From positions 23,344 to 34,676 of the forward strand of contig FLMG01003087.1 of NCBI GenBank assembly GCA_900088475.1: 11,333 nucleotides of DNA. The letters run 5' to 3'. Origin of the DNA: Hyphochytrium catenoides (Eukaryota; Sar; Hyphochytriomycetes; Hyphochytriales; Hyphochytriaceae). The notes under the pieces are model-generated. The model worked only from the letters and a program-made list of their open reading frames with translations, searched no databases and had not been told where the DNA came from. A program made the position numbers and the translations under genes. Numbering within the stretch: position 1 is the stretch's first letter; every line of letters begins with the position of its first letter. Below are positions 1 to 7,254 of this stretch, piece by piece.

Positions 1-511
1 AAGGGGAAAGTGGCTCAAGCAGACTTCTCAGCCTCCAATGCTGTGCAGCAGATCCTTGGACCCCTGACGGAGGCAGAGGAAGCAAAGGAGCCTATAGTGG
101 TCCACTGCTCGACGGTAGGTACGCTAAGCGCATGAGTGACTTAGCCATCCTAATGGGAAATGCTTGGCTCCCTTGGAAGGTGATAAGGTCTGATTTCTCC
201 CCAACGTCCTCCAACTAGGGCCAAGGGCGTACAGGACTTGTACTCGCTCTGTGGCTGCATCACCGCTACATTATGCCAGCTGATGCTGCGGTAGTTGAGG
301 TGGTGCAGCATAGTCGAGGTAAGATCTTAATCGTTGTTCGGTTTGACTTTTCTTTGGCTCTTCTTACGTCCTCTTCTCTCGCTAATGGACAGATACCGGA
401 GCAACCCGCAAGCCTACCGTAGAAAGTCTCCTTAGACTATTAGCAGGGCCCACTCAGCCTTTCTGGGGAGGAAGCGGTCTCATAGGTAACCGGAAGGCTA
501 CAAGCTTGTGA
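1..511 (+). CDS. CX5R protein phosphatase (PTP/DSP family), 3' part, three exons, 5' end outside window
   Basis: Exons 1-114, 219-318 and 393-511 join in frame into a 110-residue C-terminal fragment ending in TGA at 509-511. Introns are 115-218 (donor GTAGGT, acceptor CTAG, phase 0) and 319-392 (donor GTAAGA, acceptor ACAG, phase 1). The joined peptide contains VVHCSTGQGRTG, which is the H-C-x5-R-T signature of cysteine phosphatases: the Cys is the nucleophile and the Arg binds the phosphate. The first intron falls inside this loop, between C-S-T and G-Q-G-R. After the loop comes a hydrophobic helix (LVLALWLHH), an acidic helix, and a TVESLLRLL helix, an order I recall from compact bacterial and cyanobacterial-type dual-specificity phosphatases. 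The general-acid Asp would lie upstream of the window. Substrate unknown. It reads toward the asparaginase gene, 152 bases away, on the same strand. Confidence 0.82.
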
Positions 512-663
512 GCCCCCGTCGTCCATTGACTTTTCACTTCCACCGCCACTCCACCTCCCTCAATCTTCTTCCTTCACAGCCTGGACCATACCCCTTGCTT
601 CTCTTATCAGCACTCTCTTAACTTCCAGCACCATTTGGCTCGCTATACACATTATATTCCGAA
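512..663 (+). other. Intergenic / probable 5' leader of the asparaginase gene
   Basis: This gap of 152 bases separates the phosphatase stop from the asparaginase ATG. It is pyrimidine-rich on the + strand, with two AG-terminated pyrimidine tracts (ending near 579 and 629) that would suit splice acceptors. A non-coding first exon or 5'-UTR intron for the downstream gene is therefore possible. No start codon in a convincing coding frame is seen before 664. Confidence 0.35.
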
Positions 664-1429
664 ATGCTAGGACTTCTATCGTCTCACCTGCGACTGGATG
701 TACTAATGGCTCCATTGATAGGCACACCAAGGCTCATTAATAATCTGGACATCACTTTCGTCCAGATGGGAGGGACTATTGACAAGGACTATCCAAAGGC
801 CGTTAATGGCTGGGGCTTTGAGATAGGCGAAGCCGCCGTAGGACGCGTCCTTGAGAAAGTGCCGAAGAATTTCACCTTCTCCTGCCTCCCAGTCTGTCGG
901 AAGGACAGCCAGCACATCACCCAGGAAGACAGAGATGCACTGGTCGAGAAGCTGGTAAAGGTGAGACCTAAGGCCTGCCGCTGTCTGGACAAGGAGGGGC
1001 CACATCAAGGGGACTTCTCCTGTGTCTGCTTATACCTGCTGCACTCAAATCTACTATCTAGGCTGCCTCTTCCAAGATTATAGTAACGCACGGGACCGAC
1101 ACTTTGATAGACACTGCACAGTTCGTAGGCAAATCAGAAGTAAGACGCGAGGGCCCCTCGTCTCTGCCAAGTGTCGCTTCTACAGTGTTCGTAGCTTAAC
1201 AGTTGTCTCTCGGGTATAAATGCAGGTGGCTCGCACCAAGACCGTTATCTTCACGGGCGCCACCCGGCCGCAGAAGATGATAGATTCTGATGCCGATTTT
1301 AACCTTGGAGTGGCCGTTGGAGCCATCAACCTTCTGGGGTCAGGCTCCTACATCTGTATGAACGGGCGAGTGATAGACAATCTAAGGTGTAGGAGAGACG
1401 GGAAAACGGGTTTGTTCATAGAAGTATAG
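664..1429 (+). CDS. Short L-asparaginase-like protein (N-terminal catalytic domain only), three exons
   Basis: Exons 664-960, 1062-1139 and 1226-1429 join (all phase 0; introns 101 and 86 bases; donors GTGAGA and GTAAGA; acceptors CTAG and GCAG) into a 192-aa protein. The hallmarks of the asparaginase N-terminal domain occur in order. The first-threonine motif is GGTIDK (Thr38). NGWGFEIGEAAV is followed by a RKDS block (79-82). The second threonine motif is THGTDT (Thr111-Asp112), and Lys130 lies before the GATRP block. Then come SDADFN and a C-terminal MNGRVI strand, ending in a basic-aromatic tail (RRDGKTGLFIEV). By family knowledge these residues act in hydrolysis of L-asparagine to aspartate and ammonia. 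The usual C-terminal domain of about 120 residues is absent, as in small single-domain bacterial homologues. The N-terminal 30 residues are unlike the family; Met15 is an alternative start. No clear signal peptide. Confidence 0.88.
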
Positions 1430-1652
1430 ATCAAGCTGATGAACGGCGCTAAGCCAGCGTGACTTTTATTGTGGCAGGTGCCCTTTGGAGAGCGCTGATA
1501 AAATAGTGTGTCAGCCTATAATGTACAGACAGAGGCTCGTGACTGACGCTGGTGACGCTCTCGCTTTAGCTCCGTGCCGTTACACAGCGGAGAAAGAGAG
1601 TGCGCTGAGGACGAAGACCAGAAGATTACCGAGTTCTCTTTCTCTAGCACTT
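1430..1652. other. Convergent 3' intergenic region
   Basis: These 223 bases lie between the asparaginase stop (+) and the stop of the finger gene (-). An AATAAA hexamer read on the - strand sits at 1465-1470, about 185 bases past the finger-gene stop, and could be its poly(A) signal. If so, the two 3' UTRs come very close or overlap. An open frame at 1485-1673 has no family resemblance and is not called. Confidence 0.4.
1465..1470 (-). promoter_or_regulatory. Candidate poly(A) signal AATAAA of the finger gene
   Basis: The hexamer AATAAA reads on the - strand 183 bases downstream of the TAG stop at 1653-1655. The hexamer is short and could occur by chance. The position is reasonable for a 3' end but many protists do not rely on it. 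Confidence 0.25.
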
Positions 1653-3328
1653 CTATGCACTTTCGTCGCTTGATACGGCAGGAGATGAGCTCTCCTGGGA
1701 TGTAGCTGGGTCCAGCTCCTGATAAATCTCGGGCAGTACGTGCTTCATGCAGTATCCCTTAACGCGCACCGTCCGTCTGCACCCCTTGAACTTGCATGGA
1801 GGACTATAGTCATGAGCTGCGCAGTATCCACCTCTTTGCTCACCTAAAGGACGAGAGTTGCAGAGAGGATCATAAGGAAGATTAGGCCTCAAGAAATAGG
1901 AAACAAGAGAGCCAAATAGCGCTTCGTACCTTTCTGACACCCTTCAAACTTGCACTTGCGGCCTCCACCATGTGATCGGCACTTCCCATCACCTTGAGAG
2001 CTCTTGGAGCAGCCAGGAACCTGGCAGCGTCGTCCACCGCCGTGACTCTTGCAGAAACCTCTCGATTGTGCAGCGTTGCTGCAGCTAGGGAAACCGCATC
2101 TCTTTCCTCCTCCATGTGCAATGCAGAAGCCTCCACCTTGGTCGCTGACAGTGCACCCCTCATACTGGCATCGTCTACCACCACCGTGTGCCTTGCACAG
2201 ACCCTTGGAACGGACCATCTTGAGGCACCCAACTACCTGGCATAGGCCTCTTCTCTTCTTGTCACTGCTCTTGACGGGCGCCTTTTGAAGCGAGAGCGTG
2301 ACGGTCGGGCAGTGAATTGACGGCTGGGTAGCAACATGGACAGCGGCTGGAACAGCTGGTTCGCAGACAGGGATAGGGCGAGAAAGAGCAGGAAGTGGAG
2401 GAGATACCGCCGATGGGGGCATCTGCACCTGCGTTCTTGGGTCGTAGGCTCGGAAGTCGGTGCATGATACGTTCTGACGAACTGGGACGGTAACCATAGA
2501 GAGAGAAGGGACGTAGCTATTCTTCCTAGGAGGAAGGTACTCATCCTCTTCAGCGTCCTGCCAGTTAGCTTGAGAAGGAACGCGGGGAGTTGGTTTCACC
2601 AGAGGGGGAAGGCTAGCGGACTTGGCAATGGACGGTAGTAGAGGGGCGCTCTGGCACTGCGGATTGGTTCTAACCTTCAATCCGTCCTTAAGATGGGTTG
2701 CAGATTGTAGTGGCTGAGCCTCCTTGCTGGCTGCTGCGGAACGCTCGATGGTCTCTCGAATGTAGTTGCGGAAATCACTGACAATGCCTCCCTGATTGAT
2801 GCTCTTGCTAAGCGGCTTTGAGGGAGCCACTGATTGCTCATAGGTACCACGGGGGCTGGGCTTCTCAGCGGAAGGAGCACAAAGGTACTGACCCTGGTGC
2901 TGAGAGTAGTTATCATAAGAGTGCTTCTCAGGACTGTTCCGGGAACCCAGCGACTTGGTCATGGCGAAGAGCGAAGGTCCAAAGGGGCTGGTCATCGCTT
3001 TCATGGTGGAGAAGGGGCTCTTCATAGAACTGCTATGGTACGATGGCATTGGCCGTGACTGACAGTCTTCTTCATACTGAAAGGTCTGCTGAGGATTCTG
3101 ATAGTGTCGCATTGGCTGGTTCTTCATCTGCATCTTCAGCTTCTCAAGGAGGTCACCACGAGCGGCGTTAGAGGGGCTGATGCGTTCTTGGCTGTACGGC
3201 TTACCTCCCTCCCTGCTTTCTCTCGGAGGTGTGTTCTGCTTCGATACATGCAGGGGAGGAAGGTATGTGCCAGATATTAGTCCAGCTGGCCGATGTGAAG
3301 GGAATGGCTCCACATTAAGAGACATCAT
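1653..3328 (-). CDS. Six-finger 'WRKY19-like' C-x4-C-x9-C-x2-H zinc finger protein, two exons
   Basis: Exon 1 runs 3328 to 1930 and exon 2 1843 to 1653, joined across an 86-base intron (donor GTACGA, acceptor TTTAG, phase 1), giving 529 aa. Residues 1-362 are low-complexity, rich in Ser, Pro, Gln and Lys, with no recognised fold. A basic patch DKKRR (356-360), a likely nuclear signal, leads into six fingers. Each fits C-x4-C-x9-C-x2-H exactly at a strict 24-residue period: 363-381, 387-405, 411-429, 435-453, 459-477 and 483-501. The linker is H-G-G-G-[RK]-[RK]-C for fingers 1-5 and DYSPP before finger 6. The intron cuts finger 5 just after C-Q-K. A 28-residue acidic Ser/Glu tail follows. Such fingers are common in stramenopile proteins and are presumed to bind zinc and nucleic acid or protein; a nuclear regulatory role is inference. 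Two adjacent ATGs at 3323-3328 form the start. Confidence 0.88.
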
Positions 3329-4025
3329 CTTTCTTTCGCAATAGATAAATAGAAGGAAGGCAAAAGAGAAGAGGAGATTCGATGAGCTTGTTCACTGACA
3401 AGTGAGATTAGAAAGTACAGCCACTCTACGCAACCGCAGAGCGCCGCCGCGCGCTAGAGAGCATGTGAGCGTCGGAGGGGGGCAAAATAGGTAAATGACT
3501 TGACAAGACAGTGCCAGTAAGGACAGGAGGGATGGACTCCCGATACTAGCGACCCGGGCGCTACGAGGAGAGCTTTCCGTAGAAGCTATGTTCTAACGTT
3601 TAGCCAGATTCTATAGTGACAGCCCCTGGATAGTGAGAACCCCTGCCCTTGACAGGCAGGTTCGGGGCTAAGTGCCCACGGGCTTCGAAGAGGGAAAGGC
3701 GGGTTCTAAGAGGTGTTCAGGGCCTTCCTATGTGCTTCGTGTTGATAATATGAGAGCAAAGCCTTGCAACTTTCCCTTGGCCTGCCAAAACAGTTCTTGA
3801 TGTGCCATAAGAAAGGAGAATGTCCCCTGTGAGCGTCACGAAGCAGAAAGATGAAGTAAGGGTGAGAGAAAAAGGAATGAGACTCGAAAGAAAAAGCAAG
3901 AAGAGAAGGAAGAGGGGGAAACAAGGAGACAAAGATAAGATTTTAGCCTGATAAGTAGGGCAGAGACAGAGTGAGAGACTTCGGCCGACCAAGAAAGAGA
4001 AACCTCAACAGGGAGCAGAGGAAAG
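3329..4025. other. Upstream region of the finger gene, purine-rich on + strand, no gene
   Basis: No coding exon is supportable here. The stretch just upstream of the finger-gene start probably holds its promoter and 5' UTR. A CpG-rich patch lies near 3437-3460. From about 3840 to 3950 the + strand is almost entirely purine (A and G), so a transcript from the - strand would be pyrimidine-rich. The introns of the deubiquitinase gene on the same strand show the same bias in their sense strand, so an intron-containing 5' UTR of the finger gene is possible. Confidence 0.4.
3621..3669. other. Long imperfect stem-loop
   Basis: An outer arm AGCCCC (3621-3626) pairs with GGGGCT (3664-3669). GAA (3637-3639) pairs with TTC (3661-3663). 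CCTGCC (3642-3647) pairs with GGCAGG (3655-3660) around a 7-base loop. The 3' arm (3655-3669) is one unbroken 15-base run, while the 5' arm carries a 10-base internal loop and a 2-base bulge. It lies about 290 bases upstream of the finger-gene ATG. It could be a structured element or a small RNA, or chance. It does not fit a tRNA cloverleaf. Confidence 0.4.
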
Positions 4026-5840
4026 GTGTCTTTGGAGCAGAGCGGAGGTACATATAAGGAGATAGCGTCACTCTGTAGGAAAGAGCGATGCTCTCAAAGT
4101 TTTTTTCAAAGACACGGCACAGACGAAGAATCGAACAGGTTGACACAGTCAGCAGGTTCTCTCAGTTCCTTCAAAGAACCCTGGAAGCTGCTTCTGCCTC
4201 GAGAGATACACCACGAAGACCTCTCAGAAACTACTTCCAGCTCTTCCTTTCGTTCGGTTTCCCCTTTGTGGCGTCTTATTGTTGGGAAGTACCGCCAGAG
4301 TGGCACCCGGAGAGAAGGGAAAAGAAAAGGAGCAAAGAGCATCCAACAGAGATATTGGAAGGAACAAAGCGATAGGGAGAGAAGAGACAGAAAGGTATCC
4401 TGCCCTTGCCCTTCTCTGATCCTGGAAGAAAGAAAGAAGGGCAGAAAAAGGAGTGTAGAACTGCTAGTCAGAAGAGAGCGTTACCATAGAAGAGAAGAGC
4501 GATTCTAGAATCGCCGCCGGGCCCGACTTCATCTCTTCGTCTGCTCGGATGAGAGCCTGACGGACACCGCAGGTTATATCGTTTGAAGTTACTAGCAGAA
4601 TGGCAGGGCAGAGAAAGGGAGATCCATAGAAGAGAGATTTATTCCGTGCATACTGGCATCCTCTAAACAGAGGCGAGACGCCTGGGGCAGCTCTAGAGGT
4701 TAAGGCCTCTAGAAGCGGAGTGTGCTGTCTGTCGCTATGGTTATTCGTAGGTGATTTCTGCCTGTCCTGTCTCCTGTTTCCCTTCTCTTATGAGACAGGC
4801 CCAAGAAGAACCAGTCTGGCAACGAGGCGATCGAGGCTCAAAAAGTAGGACTTTAAGCTTGGCATGGCGATATGCACCTTCTCGCTTGTACCAGGGAGTT
4901 CTAGGGTCAGAGTGGTAGATATAATAAGGCCAGCGGTGGACAGACAGACGAGAGACACGGTAGTTCTAGTGAGGTCGCCCTCTAGGTCTTGACCTTGATG
5001 ACTCTACACTGTGGGTGCTGGCTATGGCTGAAGCAGGACGAAATAACAAAGTGCAGCGCTGCCGTCAGCAGAGCCAAATCTTCCCACGGAATATAAATAG
5101 AATTCTGTGCTGCTGCTTCCGTTAAGAGAGAGAAAGTATCTTAGGCCTGAGGAAACCTAAAAGATCACTCTTCTCTATGAACTACAGAATGGGCTATAGC
5201 GTTCTTTGGATGTCGTGAAGTTCTGGTCAGTAGACAGAGAAGGGCCAAGGCAATAGTTCCACAGAATATCGAGGCACATGATAATTCTGACACAGCGACA
5301 AGAGGAACAACCGGCTCTTCTTCTTTCGTCCCGCCTTTCTGAGGTGAACCAAACCGAACCTATGGTCATGACTCGAAACCTGTTATCCATCCTTCAGCTC
5401 ATCCGCGGGCTCCGTCTTCTATAGAGGCAACTGTAGGGTGATGCCTTCTCAAATGTCTTGACGAGAAAGAACTACCTTCAAGAACTACTTGCTCCCCTGT
5501 ATTATGGATATCGATCGCGCTTGGTGGAGCTGTCTAGACACGGGCAAGACAAGATAGAACTCGTAGGATAGTAGGACGGTGGAGCGACAATAGAGCCCGT
5601 AGGGACTATAAGAAAGTACAGAGTAGCCTGCGGACCCTTGACACATAAGAACCCTAACCTTCTCTCTATGTGTAGGAGACTGAGTAGTTCTATTACTCGG
5701 AAGGTTTGTACGGCAAAACGGTAGTGACGACCCGGCCATACAAACAGTAGATTATTATTAGCACACGACACTGCGCAATTGTAAAAGGGTAAGGTCCGCA
5801 AAGCAAGCGATAGATCTAAGTTCCGGATCGGCGCTAAGTC
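4026..5840. other. Long stretch without a supportable gene
   Basis: Several short open frames occur on both strands (for example 4026-4508 on +, and two overlapping frames on - between 5485 and 5801). Their compositions follow the local base bias (Arg/Lys/Glu/Ser where the + strand is purine-rich), and none shows a family motif or a splice-joined extension. A 7-bp perfect inverted repeat lies at 4693-4712. I see nothing else with a clear function. Confidence 0.4.
4693..4712. repeat. Perfect 7-bp inverted repeat (hairpin)
   Basis: CTAGAGG (4693-4699) and CCTCTAG (4706-4712) flank a 6-base spacer. A related TAGAGG/CCTCTA hairpin follows the deubiquitinase stop at 7233-7251. Function unknown. 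Confidence 0.35.
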
Positions 5841-6413
5841 AGGGATGCCTGCTGCAATAAGCTATGGCTAACCAATGAGTTACCAAGCAGTGTTTCAGTA
5901 GCTTTCGGTGATTTTGGGCTGGCGAACCTACTCTTTCCGCCACCCAGTTCTTACTTTGGTGAGTCTTCCACTTCGTTTTGGGCAGGGCACTCTGTCTCCC
6001 ATCAACTTCAGAAAGGAAGCAGTCTCTGCTGAGGATGAGGCTGCTGATGAGCTGCGAGACAAGCATCAACGAAGATCCCCGCTTAAAGGTGGGATGATTC
6101 CTCTAGATCTACCAATCAGCAACAGAGCAACGATGGAATCACCTGTGTATGAATGCCACAAGGCAAGAGCGAGCTCTAGAGAGGCAGATCACCGAGCTTC
6201 CTTCATTCCCAAGAAAACAGCTGTGGTTAGAACTACTGAAATCGTCGTTGTCACCGCGGAGAGTAGAGGGTTCTTGTTCCTCGACAGCTGGAGTCATCGG
6301 GCATTTGTTGCCCTAGAGTCTGGTAGCAGGGTGAGAATAGCACAACGAATTGAAGTTATTCTGACATAAAGAAATCTGCTATTTTTCTAGATTCATGAGA
6401 TGGAATGAAAGTT

Positions 6414-6620
6414 GGTAAGACCTACGTTGCCAAGAAGATGCTGTCCCGGTTGTTCCCTCATCAATAAAGAAAGGCGATCCAGAGCTTTGGCGGGATATTG
6501 AGAACTACTTAGCCATGGCAACAAGTGCCGTCGTGACGCTCCATTACTGTCCAGGTGTCTTTGTACTCGCCGCCTTCATCCGGCTCTGCTGCGACAAGAT
6601 AGGCTTATTACAGGCCCATT
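6414..6620 (+). pseudogene. Possible degenerate fragment resembling 6-phosphofructo-2-kinase
   Basis: At 6414-6452 one frame reads GKTYVAKKMLSRL, close to the GKTYIAKK P-loop of 6-phosphofructo-2-kinase as I remember it. It then hits TAA at 6465. In another frame, 6511-6540 reads A-M-A-T-S-A, and a further shift gives R-R-D-A, reminiscent of the family's DATN..RR block. About 20 residues later F-I-R-L-C-C-D-K-I resembles the ESVCDD segment. Three motif-like pieces in the right order support a decayed copy, but they need at least two frame changes. The first GT (6414-6419, G|GTAAGA) is also an excellent splice donor. No bisphosphatase RHG motif is seen downstream. Low confidence. Confidence 0.22.
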
Positions 6621-7232
6621 CTTATCTTCAGAGATCTACTAACTCCCAGGAATAGGCAAAAAGAATGCTACTTGAGACCATCAGCAGGGATTAGACGACA
6701 TTCGCGACCATGATAACCAATCGCCCATGCTATCAAGCTTCAGCACGACAAATATGGGCACCAGTTGCTCAGTGCTGCACAACAGTACACTTGTTAATGG
6801 CCTCTTGCTTCCTGAACCTGTGTTGTCATCCTTGATTCTAATGACCTACGACCTTAAGAAGGTCTGTCGTCAAGCTCTTTAGTAGGCGTTGCTTTGCAAG
6901 ACCATAGGTTTCGCTGAAAGAGAAAAGCAACTAAAGGTGAAGGTTACTTCTTAAGTTAGACCATAGAAAGACAGAAGGGTCTAAATGTGGCTCAACACGA
7001 TTGTCGCAGTTTAAGGACTTTCATCTGTCGTGAACTTGTCGTTGCCTCCCTTCTGAAGTTTCCGTTTTGATGACGCGCGCAGCTTGTACAGTCCCTAAGT
7101 AACGGGCATTCCTTGGGCTGTTCAGCCGCAAGAGATTTCTCTCAGCAGCGCTTCAACAACTCACTGCTCAGTAAAGTATAAGCCCCAGACGTCTATGCCT
7201 CCTTTCTCAGGCAAAATTTGATAGAGATACCC

Positions 7233-7251
7233 TAGAGGCTTCGGTCCTCTA
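7233..7251 (-). other. Hairpin just after the deubiquitinase stop codon
   Basis: TAGAGG and CCTCTA form a 6-bp stem with a 7-base loop, starting 3 bases past the TGA in the transcript of the - strand gene. The DNA complement carries a C-TTCG-G loop. This could affect 3' UTR folding; function unknown. Confidence 0.35.
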
Positions 7252-7254
7252 TAC

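Larger units (their letters stand above)
5841..7254. other. Unresolved region with open frames and good splice signals, possibly a decayed or unrecognised + strand gene
   Basis: The + strand frame from 5908 stays open to 6369 (after about 5986: G-T-L-S-P-I-N-F-R-K-E-A-V, then an acidic stretch). Within it an AGG|GTGAGA donor at 6330/6331 and a TTTTTCTAG acceptor at 6390 would define a 60-base intron, closing the protein with a short IHEME tail at 6391-6408. Upstream, an AG acceptor at 5897-5898 opens a different frame containing G-D-F-G-L-A-N, ending at a strong donor (GTGAGT, 5959). The two frames cannot be joined with a normal-sized intron. Further on, 6418-6657 and 6676-6882 are also open without stops. 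No complete gene can be built, so this is left unassigned. Confidence 0.35.

Noticed and set aside
1485-1673. Open frame on + after the asparaginase
   Set aside because: Starts at TTG, has no recognisable content, and the family C-terminus is already complete at 1429.
1889-1929. Unspliced end of the finger protein (…G-T-K-R-Y-L-A-L-L)
   Set aside because: Reading through would truncate finger 5. Splicing restores its second half and adds a sixth finger with exact spacing.
1882-2232. Open frames on both strands opposite and beside the finger repeats
   Set aside because: Shadows of the repeated finger codons in other frames.
3620-3670. tRNA-like look (GGTTCGGGG and a CTTGACA 7-base loop)
   Set aside because: The pairing is one long hairpin, not a cloverleaf. 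There is no D arm or separate T stem, and the base after the would-be anticodon is C rather than a purine.
4026-4508. 160-codon open frame on +, rich in Arg, Lys, Glu, Ser
   Set aside because: Composition follows the local purine bias. No family motif, and overlapping frames on both strands are also open.
5485-5801. Two overlapping open frames on - (84 and 99 codons)
   Set aside because: They overlap in different frames with no motif and no splice-joined partner, so chance openness is the simpler reading.
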